From Flavobacteriales bacterium UBA1531 (lineage in GTDB: Bacteria > Bacteroidota > Bacteroidia > Flavobacteriales_D > Sanyastnellaceae), in contig DCPZ01000016.1 of the NCBI GenBank assembly GCA_002323795.1, positions 1,690 through 47,596 of the forward strand: a stretch of DNA of 45,907 nucleotides, given 5' to 3'. This document shows positions 25,188-34,187 of this stretch, in pieces (the first letter of the stretch is position 1; the number at the start of each line of letters is the position of its first letter). The translations under genes were made by a program, and so were the position numbers. The notes under the pieces were generated by a model, which had not been told where the DNA came from, searched no databases, and saw only the letters and a list, made by a program, of their open reading frames with translations.

Positions 25188-26393
25188 TTAAATCCTGACC
25201 AACCATGCTGATGGGTTTTGCGGGGTTTGGGAATTACCGGTGACTTTCCAAACTTCAAAGTGAAGTACATTTTGATTGTTTTCGGGGCGGACTGAGCCGA
25301 TTTTTTCACGCGCTTCGATGTGGTCTCCTTTTTTCAATTGGACACCTTCCAAATTGCTGTAAACAGTCCGAAAAGCACCGTGTGAAAGGATTACTGTCTG
25401 TCCTGCCCCAGGAATCGGAAACACACTGGATACGCTGCCAGCAAAAATCGCGAGTACCGAGCTTGCTTTTTCTGTGCTGATGTCGATGCCGTTGTTTTCA
25501 AATGTGATTCCTGGTAAAGTGGGGTGGGATTGCTTCCCAAACTTTCCAGTTATGACCCCTCTAAGCACAGGCCACGGCAACGAAGTTCGATTGCTTTCAA
25601 ATGCAGCTGAGACGATTTTTCCTTCAGGTGTGAGGGCAAACTCTCCCGCCGAACTCGCCCGTTCTGCAGCCAATTCGGATTCAATGATTTTTCGAATGGA
25701 CTCGCTCAAGCGCTTTTGCTCTGCTTTCGATTTTTTGACCTCGGCGCGCAAGTTGGATTCTTTTCCCTTCAAATCTTGCACAATTTCCGCTCGCTTTTTT
25801 CGGTCTTTGACGAGCGCATTGCGTTCGTTTCGGACATCGTTCAATGCGACTTCCATGGCGGACTTTTCATTGACAAGGTCTTTTCGATTGTCAGATAGGT
25901 TGACCTGTGCCGATTCAATTTGCTCGACATGCTTCTTCCGCAAAGAGCTGTAGGACTGGAGCATGCGAAAGCGAATGGAGGCTTGTGTGAAATCTGCAGC
26001 AGAGAAAAGATAGAGCCAAGGGTTTTGAGATAACGATTGTTTGTGTGCGGCTTGAATCATGCGCGAATATTCATCTTTTAGGGCATCGATGTGGCCTTCT
26101 AAGGTTCGGATCTCACTGTCCGTGCTGGTCATGGAACGTTCAATGGATCGGATCTCGGCTCGGTGGTGTCGGATCAGCTGTTCCCTCAAAGCCATGCGTT
26201 CGTCGATGAGGCGTAGCGAAACCACGGCATCATTTTTATTGGAGGCAGCTTCGCTGAGTAAACGTTCCGTGGTCGCTAGCTTCCGTTCTATTGCATCCCT
26301 CTGAGCTTGAAGGGCTGCCTTGTTTTGAGCGCAAAGCGCGCTAGACCAGAAAAGAGCTGCCATCACGAAGGCAAGTGGCCTTCCAGTGGCCAT
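25188..26393 (-). CDS. EnvC-like coiled-coil protein with degenerate LytM (M23) domain
   Basis: A 401-aa exported protein. MATGRPLAFVMAALFWSSALCAQ is the signal peptide; the frame is open to 26471 but this ATG follows the upstream gene's stop by 13 nt. Residues about 25-245 form long charged coiled coils (KAALQAQRDAIERKL, then a second rich in Lys/Glu/Arg). The C-terminal 130 residues are a LytM/M23 domain: GKFGKQSHP, NNGIDIST, VILSHGAFRTVYSNL, VLHFEVWK. The zinc ligands are largely missing: Asn replaces His in NNGID, and YSNL stands where YxHL is usual. EnvC of E. coli is likewise inactive and activates peptidoglycan amidases in septum splitting, so I infer an amidase activator. It is the last gene of the long minus-strand run. 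Confidence 0.85.
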   Translation of the reverse strand: MATGRPLAFVMAALFWSSALCAQNKAALQAQRDAIERKLATTERLLSEAASNKNDAVVSLRLIDERMALREQLIRHHRAEIRSIERSMTSTDSEIRTLEGHIDALKDEYSRMIQAAHKQSLSQNPWLYLFSAADFTQASIRFRMLQSYSSLRKKHVEQIESAQVNLSDNRKDLVNEKSAMEVALNDVRNERNALVKDRKKRAEIVQDLKGKESNLRAEVKKSKAEQKRLSESIRKIIESELAAERASSAGEFALTPEGKIVSAAFESNRTSLPWPVLRGVITGKFGKQSHPTLPGITFENNGIDISTEKASSVLAIFAGSVSSVFPIPGAGQTVILSHGAFRTVYSNLEGVQLKKGDHIEAREKIGSVRPENNQNVLHFEVWKVTGNSQTPQNPSAWLVRI

Positions 26394-26406
26394 GCCAAAG
26401 TTCAAT

Positions 26407-27330
26407 TTAAAATCCCGTGCGCTGTTCATAGTTTTCTGGGATGGTAAACGGAAAATCATAGGCGCGGCCAAATCGAATGCGTGAGATGTCCCATTCCAGC
26501 AGTAAATCCCCTTCCGTGGTTTGGATCAGGACTTCGAAATTACGGGGAAAGCGGCCATAGTCGCTTGGTTCGAATTCGGATCGGTTCAAGGTCAAAGACC
26601 GCTGGTAGTACAGATCGTTGAATTGATCCTGCAACGGGTCAAAGGTTATCCCATCGAACCAGTGGCGTTGAATCAATAAATCTTCGTCGTCTGCGCGGTT
26701 TCGGAGTCGTTCATAGCGTTTTGATGGAAGTTGAATGTTCAATGAATCCTGTGGTGCCAATGAATTGTCATTGATTCCGATCACACGTTTCACTTGTCTT
26801 TTGTATTTGCCGACCAACGCATAACGCTGCCCATCAGTGCGAGCGATGTACTTACCGTTTTCAGAATCCAATCCCATTGGCGTTCCCCCTAGAATGGCCT
26901 GTATGTCTCGGAAATCGAGCGGACTGTCCGCCCATTCGCCAAGGGCGTCGTAGTTGCCCGTGTAGAAAAATTTGTTCCCTGGGATCTTACTGAAAAATTG
27001 AACGGAGTCTGGTGAAAGCAGGATGCGCGCGACCTCTACTCCTAAGGCAGGGGAGATGCTCATCCATATTGCGCTGTCTTTGGCCATGCGAACAGTGGCC
27101 TTGAAAGATTGACGGCCTTCAGGGGAATCAACAGAAACATTGATTTTCATTCCAATCCAATTCCACTGTACCTCCGCTTCTTTGAAGTTGGTCAACACCT
27201 GATTGGCACTTAAGTTTCTCAGGGGCTTGCCTTTTGCCAAGCGTTTTTCATTGGAACAACTCGACAGAGCGACGACCAAACCGATGCCCATGAATAGGTG
27301 CAGGATGATATAACGGCAACGAAATGTCAT
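26407..27330 (-). CDS. DUF4292-type lipoprotein (LolA/LolB-like)
   Basis: A 307-aa predicted lipoprotein: a basic start, hydrophobic core and lipobox ALSSC (Cys25). The mature part begins with a helix, NLSANQVLTNFKEAE, and continues with alternating strands (KINVSVDSPEGRQSFKATVRM, AIWMSISPALGVEVARILLS, DSVQFFSK), the pattern of the half-open beta-barrel of LolA/LolB-like proteins. Family DUF4292 of Bacteroidota fits this size and position. It could handle lipoproteins or lipids at the outer membrane, but that is inference. Start and upstream stop overlap as ATGA with the TPR gene (27327-27330), so the two are translationally coupled. Confidence 0.75.
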   Translation of the reverse strand: MTFRCRYIILHLFMGIGLVVALSSCSNEKRLAKGKPLRNLSANQVLTNFKEAEVQWNWIGMKINVSVDSPEGRQSFKATVRMAKDSAIWMSISPALGVEVARILLSPDSVQFFSKIPGNKFFYTGNYDALGEWADSPLDFRDIQAILGGTPMGLDSENGKYIARTDGQRYALVGKYKRQVKRVIGINDNSLAPQDSLNIQLPSKRYERLRNRADDEDLLIQRHWFDGITFDPLQDQFNDLYYQRSLTLNRSEFEPSDYGRFPRNFEVLIQTTEGDLLLEWDISRIRFGRAYDFPFTIPENYEQRTGF

Positions 27331-29093
27331 CGATTTCCTTGTATTTTTGGCTCTAGGGATTTGGCATCACCGCCCAGCTCAATTGCTTTTTTCCAGGAAT
27401 TGACAGCACCTTCCAGATCTCCCATGGCCGCTCGAATGTCTCCATCGTGCTCTAAGAAAGCGGCTCCTAAGTTTTCAGCATTGATCAGGGCTTGTGTGAT
27501 GTAATCCATCGCCTCAGGAAAGCGATTCAGTTTGAAAAGTACCCAAGCGTGGGTATCCATGAGGTTGGCGTTTGAAGGGTTCAATTCCAATGCACGACCG
27601 CTGCATTCAAGCGCGCGCTCGAGGCTTTTGCCTGATAGCGCGAGGTAGTAGGCATGGTTGTTCAAGACCATGGGATTGTCGGGGTCAAGCGTCAAGCTTT
27701 GTTCGTAGGCCTGCGCAGCGCGTTCATCTTTGCCTAAGGCGTGGAGCGCATCACCAAGCATGGCAGTAACGCGGGCTTCAAGTGCTGCATCGTCGACGAG
27801 CAAACCTAAACCGCGTTCCAAGGCATCCACTGTTGTGGGATAATCCTTCAGCTCTAAATGAGCCATTCCTGCCATTAAAGCAAACTCAGCATCCAAAGGG
27901 AACCGATCCATTGCGTCAGTGGCGTGTTCTGCCATGTGCTGAATTTGGCCCAGTTTTGCATCGAGTGCAATGAGATTTGACCACGCCAATCGGTTCCCCG
28001 GATTGGCTGATAAAGCCCGGATCAAGTGCTGTTGAGCCTCTGCTTCGTTGCCTTTGGATTGCTCAAAATCAGCAGCTACCATGAGAATGGGATCATGGTC
28101 TGGGTGCATTTTTAAGGCGATGTCGAGCAGTCTATTAAAGGCGACATGAATATCGCTTTCCAATGTGATTTCTTGATTGGCTTCCGCAAGTGCAATGATC
28201 TGGAGATACTGCAACAGTATTTCGTGCTTTTCCTCGGGGTAAACCTCCTCCGATACAAAGGCATTTTGAAGCGCGCTTTGGGCTTTTTCGAGTTCATCGA
28301 ATTGGGTGAAAAGCTGAGCCAATTCCAGCTGCACAATACCGTTCGTAGGGTCTTCGTTGGCCAATGATTTCAGGACTTGAAAGGCCTGTTCTGATTGGCC
28401 TGTAGCCTTAAGCATTTGCGCCCATTGCATTTTAAATTCGGGTACATCCGGGTGTTTCACTACCGCCGTTTCGAGTTCGGTATAGATTTCCTCGTATTGA
28501 TCAAGCAGTTCGTGGAAGTACAGCTTCTGAAGAAGAATCTCGGGGTCCCCCGGCGCAAGCAATTCATAGTGCTCACAAAGCAGCAAGGCTTTCTCTGGGG
28601 CTCCCGCATCTGCTAACGACAAAGACCATTCCAAGCTCCAATCGAGGTCACCTGGACGCTGCTCTTGCACAAAGATTAGGTCATCCAAGGCATCATCAAA
28701 AAGAAGCAAAGCCAGAGCTGTTGTAGCTCGATATTCTCTGTACCAGCGGTTTTGCCCATCTAAATCACAGGCAATGTTGAGGTGGTTCAATGAGGCTTCG
28801 TAGCGTTCGAGTTGAACGTCGATTTTGGCAAGATCAAACCGCAGTGCGGCTTCCTCGGGTTGCAATTCCAAGCAAGAGAGAAAGCCCGTGTATGCGAGGT
28901 CCAAATCACCTTTGATTAAATGACTTTGCGCGTCGAAATAGGTCCGTTGAAAGTCTTCCGGATAAGTCGGAAGGGCGCTTAGGTCCAATCCCTGACGGCA
29001 TCCTACTAATGAAAGCACGAGCGTTGCGAAGCAGGAGAGCACAAATCGGTGCAAAACGTGCTGACCGGTACAGATGGAATGAAGACCTCTCAT
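27327..29093 (-). CDS. TPR-repeat lipoprotein
   Basis: A 588-aa protein. The start at 29093 gives a lipoprotein signal (MRGLHSICTGQHVLHRF, hydrophobic core, lipobox SLVGC); the frame is open to 29150 but that would overlap the upstream gene. The rest is almost wholly tetratricopeptide repeats, about 14-16 units; clear ones include AAQAYEQSLTLDPDNP, ALECSGRALELNPSN and AMDYITQALINAENLG near the C-terminus. TPR arrays are protein-binding scaffolds. Its place between a sugar nucleotidyltransferase and the DUF4292 and EnvC-like genes points to envelope assembly. I know no specific partner. Confidence 0.85.
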   Translation of the reverse strand: MRGLHSICTGQHVLHRFVLSCFATLVLSLVGCRQGLDLSALPTYPEDFQRTYFDAQSHLIKGDLDLAYTGFLSCLELQPEEAALRFDLAKIDVQLERYEASLNHLNIACDLDGQNRWYREYRATTALALLLFDDALDDLIFVQEQRPGDLDWSLEWSLSLADAGAPEKALLLCEHYELLAPGDPEILLQKLYFHELLDQYEEIYTELETAVVKHPDVPEFKMQWAQMLKATGQSEQAFQVLKSLANEDPTNGIVQLELAQLFTQFDELEKAQSALQNAFVSEEVYPEEKHEILLQYLQIIALAEANQEITLESDIHVAFNRLLDIALKMHPDHDPILMVAADFEQSKGNEAEAQQHLIRALSANPGNRLAWSNLIALDAKLGQIQHMAEHATDAMDRFPLDAEFALMAGMAHLELKDYPTTVDALERGLGLLVDDAALEARVTAMLGDALHALGKDERAAQAYEQSLTLDPDNPMVLNNHAYYLALSGKSLERALECSGRALELNPSNANLMDTHAWVLFKLNRFPEAMDYITQALINAENLGAAFLEHDGDIRAAMGDLEGAVNSWKKAIELGGDAKSLEPKIQGNR

Positions 29094-29127
29094 GGGTTCG
29101 ATGTTGCGCGCAGTTGGTAAATGTTGA

Positions 29128-30126
29128 TCAAATGGCGTTGAAGTCTCCAAGGCTTATGTTCTCGGCTTTACCTTCAATGGCGGCGTGATTGCCGACCATT
29201 GAGCCGTCCAGAACTTTGTTCTGAATCCGAGTGTGCGATTGAATCAGGGAATTGCTTATTCGCGAATCTTGAATGATTGTGCCAATTCCGATGCTTACAT
29301 GCGGGCCGACGATAGAATTGCGTATTACAGCGCCTTCTCCGATGTGACAAGGTTGTAAAATGAGACTGTTTTCGATGACAGCGTCTGATGACATCGTCAA
29401 CTCGTCCTTGGTCAATTCTAGGATACGCTGGTTGGTGTCGACCGTAGCCACTTTATTCCCACAATCCATCCATTCGTCCACGGTTCCGGGCTCAAACTGC
29501 AACCCTGCTTGCGTCATGTTGCGCAATGCGTCAGGGAGTTGATATTCGCCACCCTTGATGATGTCTTCATCAATGAGCCGCTGCAATTCAGCCTTGAGCC
29601 TTGCTCCATCTTGGAAAGCGTAGATGCCAATCATGGCCAAATCACTGACAAATGTTTCAGGCTTTTCAACGTATTCGGTGATGGCTCCGTGCTCGTTGGT
29701 TATGACCACCCCAAAGGCGCTGGGATTTTCGACCTGCTTTACGAACAATACCCCATCGGCCGATGGGTCGATGGTGAAATCTGCTCGAAACAATGTATCC
29801 GCAAACGCAACGACTACAGGCCCTTCAAGGCATTGTCCACCGCACAGAATGGCGTGAGCCGTACCGAGGGGCTCATCTTGATGGCAAATGTGACCTTTGG
29901 CACCTAAGCGTTCGGCGATTTCCAACAATTGTTGCTCGGTTTCAGTTCCAAAGTCACCAATGACAAAAGCGATTTCCTCTACTTTTTCAGAGCTCATCGC
30001 AACGATGTCCTCCGCTAACCTTTCGACAATAGGTTTTCCGCCAACGGGTATCAATGGTTTTGGAATGGTGAGGGTATGAGGGCGGAGGCGACTGCCGCGT
30101 CCAGCCATGGGAATGATGATGTTCAT
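29128..30126 (-). CDS. Sugar-phosphate nucleotidyltransferase with left-handed beta-helix tail
   Basis: A 332-aa cytoplasmic enzyme. The nucleotidyltransferase domain starts at once: MNIIIPMAGRGSRLRPHTLTIPKPLIPVGGKPI carries the GxGxR..P.T...PK motif. DEPLGTAHAI and FADTLF (metal site) follow, then EYVEKP and NVDEW-like motifs (EPGTVDEWMDCGN). From about residue 250 hexapeptide repeats (VIENSLILQ, VIRNSIVG, IIQDSRI) form a short left-handed beta-helix. It would make an NDP-sugar from a sugar 1-phosphate and NTP for envelope glycans. The sugar is not readable; glucose-1-phosphate thymidylyl- or uridylyltransferase and MurNAc-1-P types are alternatives. It lies 9 nt downstream of dut. Confidence 0.85.
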   Translation of the reverse strand: MNIIIPMAGRGSRLRPHTLTIPKPLIPVGGKPIVERLAEDIVAMSSEKVEEIAFVIGDFGTETEQQLLEIAERLGAKGHICHQDEPLGTAHAILCGGQCLEGPVVVAFADTLFRADFTIDPSADGVLFVKQVENPSAFGVVITNEHGAITEYVEKPETFVSDLAMIGIYAFQDGARLKAELQRLIDEDIIKGGEYQLPDALRNMTQAGLQFEPGTVDEWMDCGNKVATVDTNQRILELTKDELTMSSDAVIENSLILQPCHIGEGAVIRNSIVGPHVSIGIGTIIQDSRISNSLIQSHTRIQNKVLDGSMVGNHAAIEGKAENISLGDFNAI

Positions 30127-30135
30127 TGGTTGTAA

Positions 30136-30582
30136 TTATCGCGTGCCAGTGCTTCCGAATCCTCCGGTTCCGCGATCAGATGCGGGGAGATTCTCAGTTT
30201 CTTTCCATTTGATTTGCTCGTAACGCGCCAATACAAGCTGTGCAATTCGTTCTCCGTGCTCGACGGTAAATGGTTTGGTACCATGATTGATAAGCAAAAC
30301 GCCAATTTCGCCGCGGTAGTCTGCATCGATGGTACCCGGAGAATTCAATACGGTCACACCATGCTTAAATGCCAATCCACTTCGCGGCCGCACTTGGAGC
30401 TCTGTCCCTACGGGCAGGGCGACAAAAAGTCCGGTGGGGATCAATTTCCATTCTCTTGGCTGCAAGACAATAGATTGCTCGAGTTTGGCGCGGACATCGA
30501 GCCCAGCGCTTGCGATTGTTGCATACTCCGGCAAGGGGTGACCTGATCGGTTGCGGATGAATACTTCAGACATATTGCTCAT
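30136..30582 (-). CDS. dut: dUTP diphosphatase (trimeric dUTPase)
   Basis: A 148-aa enzyme that hydrolyses dUTP to dUMP and PPi, keeping uracil out of DNA and feeding thymidylate synthesis. All five motifs of the trimeric family are present: ASAGLDVRA (24-32), RPRSGLA (65-71), the uridine-binding hairpin GTIDADYRGEIGV (83-95, catalytic Asp86 and Tyr89), ERIAQLV (111-117), and the C-terminal P-loop-like arm RGTGGFGSTG (137-146). Its ATG overlaps the stop of the enoyl-CoA hydratase gene (ATGA, 30579-30582); a second ATG three codons later is possible. Confidence 0.97.
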   Translation of the reverse strand: MSNMSEVFIRNRSGHPLPEYATIASAGLDVRAKLEQSIVLQPREWKLIPTGLFVALPVGTELQVRPRSGLAFKHGVTVLNSPGTIDADYRGEIGVLLINHGTKPFTVEHGERIAQLVLARYEQIKWKETENLPASDRGTGGFGSTGTR

Positions 30583-31361
30583 TTGCCAGAAAATTTTGGC
30601 TTCCGCTTTTCGATGAACGCTTGGGTGCCCTCCTTGAAGTCTTCCGTTTCAAACGAAGCGCCAAAACAATTGATTTCAGCATCGAATCCATTGATTCCGT
30701 CTTCATAGCCGGAGAGCACTGCTTGAATGGCTGTTGAGACAGCTTTGGGGGAATTCTTCATGATGGAACGAGCCATTTTATTTGCTGTTTCAGTGAGCAA
30801 TTCCGGGGGCACTACGTCATTTACGAGGCCACAAGATGCCGCTTGTTCCGCTCCGATCATTTTAGCTGATAGGATCATTTCTAGGGCCTTTCCTTTCCCG
30901 ACGATCTGCGGCAATCGCTGGGTACCTCCATATCCTGGGATAACACCCAGTGATACTTCTGGTAGTCCCATGCGCGCATTGTCCGAGGCAATGCGAATGT
31001 GGCATGCCAAAGCCAATTCGAGTCCTCCGCCCAGAGCAAAACCGTTGACCGCCGCAATCACGGGTTTTGTGCTCCGTTCAATCCGGTTGAATAGAATTTC
31101 TTGGCCCTGCTTGGCCAGTGCTCTTCCCTCCTTGCCAGAGAAATCCGCGAATTCTTTGATGTCTGCACCGGCGACAAAGGCTTTATCCCCACTCCCTGTG
31201 AGAACAATCGTTTGCACTTCGCCATCGGTTTGTGCGTCATCGATGGCGTCAGCTAATGCCTTGATGACTTCGGCATTCAAGGCATTAAGCGCTTGAGGCC
31301 TGTGAATGGTGATGGTCAGTATGCCATCGGATTTTTGTTGTAGAATCAGCGAATCGGACAT
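30579..31361 (-). CDS. Enoyl-CoA hydratase (crotonase family)
   Basis: A 260-aa crotonase-fold enzyme. The oxyanion-hole segments AGADIKEF (64-71) and FALGGGLELAL (109-118) are intact, and both catalytic glutamates are present (Glu115 in GGGLELA, Glu135 in GLPEVSLG). The C-terminal FKEGTQAFIEKRKPKF is typical. It hydrates 2-enoyl-CoA to 3-hydroxyacyl-CoA in beta-oxidation or a related acid pathway. The neighbours are hpd and hmgA upstream, so a link to aromatic or amino-acid breakdown is possible, but exact substrate cannot be told. The start is 63 nt downstream of the ABC ATPase gene. Confidence 0.9.
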   Translation of the reverse strand: MSDSLILQQKSDGILTITIHRPQALNALNAEVIKALADAIDDAQTDGEVQTIVLTGSGDKAFVAGADIKEFADFSGKEGRALAKQGQEILFNRIERSTKPVIAAVNGFALGGGLELALACHIRIASDNARMGLPEVSLGVIPGYGGTQRLPQIVGKGKALEMILSAKMIGAEQAASCGLVNDVVPPELLTETANKMARSIMKNSPKAVSTAIQAVLSGYEDGINGFDAEINCFGASFETEDFKEGTQAFIEKRKPKFSGK

Positions 31362-31424
31362 GGAAAGAGGAGATGCTTTGAGACCTCCAATTTACAAAAT
31401 GACCGCATCCCGAAGGGACGAATT

Positions 31425-33026
31425 TCAGGCAGTTGTCAACGGAATTTTTCCCGGGCGGCTTTCTAACAATTCTCGGGTGTATGCATTCTGCGGACGCTCC
31501 AAAATATCTTCGGTGTCGCCTTGCTCAACAATGCAGCCTTGGTGCATGATGAGCAATCGGTTACAAAACGATGCGATGACCGAAATATCATGACTGATGA
31601 AGAGGTAGGTAAGGTTTCGTTCGTCTCCAATCTTGGCCAATAAATCGAGGATATCACGTTGAATTTGAACATCGAGGGCAGCGACACTCTCATCCAAAAT
31701 GATGAAACGGGGTTCGACAGCGAGTGCGCGAGCGATTACCAAGCGCTGGCGTTGACCACCGCTGAAATTTCCAGGGTATCGTTGGGCATCCTCCGCTTTT
31801 AGCCCCACCTCTTGGATTAAATGCACAGCATTTTTGGCTGCATTTTTGGCATCCATCCCCAAGTGTTCATAGACCTCCGAAATTGCCTTTCCAACCGGGA
31901 TTTTTGGATTCAAAGCGCTGTATGGGTCTTGGAATACGAGTTGAGCATTCCCTCGGATTTGTTGCATTGATGAGGATCGATGGTGCTCCACTCGAACACC
32001 ATCGATGCTCACTCGGCCTGAAGTCAGGTCAGTGAGCCCGAGAAGCGCTCGTCCCAGCGTAGACTTTCCACTGCCGCTCTCTCCGATGAGCCCCACTCGT
32101 TCGCCAGCACGCAGGCTGATGCTCACGTCATCAACGGCTTTGAAAAGTTTGACAGGTTTCCCCCACAAGTTTTTTCGGAGGGAATATGTTTTGGTCACAT
32201 TTGAGGCGACCACGAGGGGCTCTCCAATTTTCGCTCCGATGGATCTTTTGGGGATATACTTTGCAGCGATGAGCGCCTGTGTGTAGGGGTGCTTGGGCTG
32301 ATTCATGAGCGCCCCCATGCTTCCTTGTTCCACCAACTTCCCGTGTTGCATGACCAGCACTGAATCCGCGATGTCGCGGACGACGTCAAGGTCATGGGTG
32401 ATGAATAAAATGGCCAATTTTCTGCGCACCTTGAGTTGATTGAGCAACAGCAACACAGCTTTTTGAACGGTGACATCCAATGCAGTGGTGGGCTCGTCAG
32501 CGATCAGTAAATCGGGTTTTGCAGCCAAGGCCAGAGCAATCATTACGCGCTGCTTTTGCCCACCGCTGAGCTCGTGCGGATAACGTTCAAAAAGCGCTGA
32601 GGGTTCCGGGAGTTCCACTTCATCCAGCAATTGAATGGCTTCTGCTCTGGCTCCAGTTTTGTTCATTTGTTGATGCACAATCAGGGATTCTGCGACTTGC
32701 CATCCAACGCGCATGGAAGGATTAAGCGAAGACATGGGATCTTGAAAGACCATGCTCAGGCCTTTTCCGAGAGGAGAGCAAGGAGTTTGACCGGGAGCGA
32801 TCCAAGTGCTTTGACTGGGCAAATGAAGGACTTGCCCAGCCGTGACGCGAGCGTTTTGAGGTAAAAGCCCCATGATTGCAGAGGCTGTGATGCTTTTGCC
32901 GGAACCACTTTCTCCAACGAGAGCGACTGTTCGAGAGGCTGCAATCTCAAACGAAACATCTTGAACGACAGCATTATCGCCAAAGGCGATGGTCAAGTTA
33001 TCAATGCGAATGAGCGGCCCGTTCAT
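31425..33026 (-). CDS. Fused double ATP-binding protein of a peptide/nickel-type ABC importer
   Basis: A 533-aa cytoplasmic protein with two ABC ATPase domains in tandem, like DppD-DppF fused in one chain (YejF/GsiA layout). Domain 1: Walker A GESGSGKS (38-45), Q-loop VFQDPMSS, signature LSGGQ (153-157), Walker B LLIADEPT. Domain 2: Walker A GESGSGKS (315-322), VFQDPYSALNP, signature FSGGQ (421-425), Walker B FIILDES. The oligopeptide-family C-terminal extension after domain 1 (HPYTQALIAA) is present. It would drive uptake of oligopeptides. No permease or binding protein lies in the window, so the partners are elsewhere. It is 8 nt downstream of hpd and thus co-transcribed with tyrosine-breakdown genes. 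Confidence 0.93.
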   Translation of the reverse strand: MNGPLIRIDNLTIAFGDNAVVQDVSFEIAASRTVALVGESGSGKSITASAIMGLLPQNARVTAGQVLHLPSQSTWIAPGQTPCSPLGKGLSMVFQDPMSSLNPSMRVGWQVAESLIVHQQMNKTGARAEAIQLLDEVELPEPSALFERYPHELSGGQKQRVMIALALAAKPDLLIADEPTTALDVTVQKAVLLLLNQLKVRRKLAILFITHDLDVVRDIADSVLVMQHGKLVEQGSMGALMNQPKHPYTQALIAAKYIPKRSIGAKIGEPLVVASNVTKTYSLRKNLWGKPVKLFKAVDDVSISLRAGERVGLIGESGSGKSTLGRALLGLTDLTSGRVSIDGVRVEHHRSSSMQQIRGNAQLVFQDPYSALNPKIPVGKAISEVYEHLGMDAKNAAKNAVHLIQEVGLKAEDAQRYPGNFSGGQRQRLVIARALAVEPRFIILDESVAALDVQIQRDILDLLAKIGDERNLTYLFISHDISVIASFCNRLLIMHQGCIVEQGDTEDILERPQNAYTRELLESRPGKIPLTTA

Positions 33027-33034
33027 CAGAGCTC

Positions 33035-34168
33035 TCAGAGGGTTCCGCGCGATTCTTGCTCTCGTTCAATCGCTTCGAACAATGCTTTGAAATTTCCTTT
33101 TCCAAAGGATTTGGCGCCTTTTCGCTGAATGATTTCAAAAAACATTGTAGGGCGATCAACCACTGGCTTGGTGAAAATTTGCAAGAGGTACCCTTCGTCA
33201 TCGCGGTCGATGAGAATTCCCAGTTCTTTGAGCGGTGAGAGGTCCTCGTCTATTGACCCAACGCGATCCAAAACAGTTTCGTAGTATGAATTCGGAACGC
33301 GCAGAAATTCAATGCCTCGATTTCTAAGCTCCGTTACAGTCTCAATGATGTTGGAGGTGGCCACGGCGATGTGCTGAACTCCTGCACCGTTGTAGAAATC
33401 GATGTACTCTTCGATCTGTGATTTTTTTCGACCTTCTGCCGGTTCATTGATGGGAAATTTGATGCGGCCGTTGCCATTGGACATCACCTTCGACATCAAA
33501 GCTGTGTATTCAGTTGAAATGTCTTTGTCGTCGAATGAAATCAACTGGGCGAATCCCATCACTCTTGCATAGAAATCAACCCACGTGTTCATTTCGCCCC
33601 AGCCTACATTACCGACCATGTGATCAACATACTTCAGTCCCACCGGTTCAATGTCCGTGGGCATTGACCAAGCTTCGTAACCGGGCAAAAAGACGCCCGT
33701 GTAATCTTTGCGTTCTACGAATAGATGAATGGTGTCACCATAGGTTTCAATTGCGCTCAGTACCACATCGCCATGTTCATCTTTTCGAATCTCGGGTTCA
33801 AAAACACTAACAGCTCCACGAGAGGTGGTTTCTTTCCAGCTTTTCGTGGCGTCATCCACCCAAATTGCAACTGTTTTTACACCGTCGCCGTGCTGATTGA
33901 TGTGTTCATTGATTGGGCCGTCTGCACTGAGGGGAGACGTAAGTACCAAGGTGATTTTATCTTGTTGAAGCACGTACGAAACAGCATCGTTGCGACCCGT
34001 TTCTAATCCGGAAAAAGCGATGGGCTTGAAGCCCCATGCCATCATATAGTAGTAGGCACTTTGCTTCGCATTGCCGCAGTACAGTTCGATGTGATCTGTG
34101 CCGAGGAGCGGGAGAAAATCCTCCGCTTCAGGGACTACTTTTTCGAGGGACGATGAGAGGTTTTGCAT
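33035..34168 (-). CDS. hpd: 4-hydroxyphenylpyruvate dioxygenase
   Basis: A 377-aa non-haem iron enzyme converting 4-hydroxyphenylpyruvate to homogentisate, the second step of tyrosine catabolism. It has two vicinal-oxygen-chelate halves. The 2-His-1-Glu iron site is visible: His183 in VDHMVGNV, His266 in VQHIAVAT and Glu345 in MFFEIIQR. The C-terminal helix region GAKSFGKGNFKALFEAIE is the usual lid and gives a full-length protein. The N-terminal TDHIELYCGNAKQSAYYY is also diagnostic. It lies 19 nt downstream of hmgA, whose product acts next. Confidence 0.97.
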   Translation of the reverse strand: MQNLSSSLEKVVPEAEDFLPLLGTDHIELYCGNAKQSAYYYMMAWGFKPIAFSGLETGRNDAVSYVLQQDKITLVLTSPLSADGPINEHINQHGDGVKTVAIWVDDATKSWKETTSRGAVSVFEPEIRKDEHGDVVLSAIETYGDTIHLFVERKDYTGVFLPGYEAWSMPTDIEPVGLKYVDHMVGNVGWGEMNTWVDFYARVMGFAQLISFDDKDISTEYTALMSKVMSNGNGRIKFPINEPAEGRKKSQIEEYIDFYNGAGVQHIAVATSNIIETVTELRNRGIEFLRVPNSYYETVLDRVGSIDEDLSPLKELGILIDRDDEGYLLQIFTKPVVDRPTMFFEIIQRKGAKSFGKGNFKALFEAIEREQESRGTL

Positions 34169-34187
34169 GGTGTGGCGCGGATATGGT

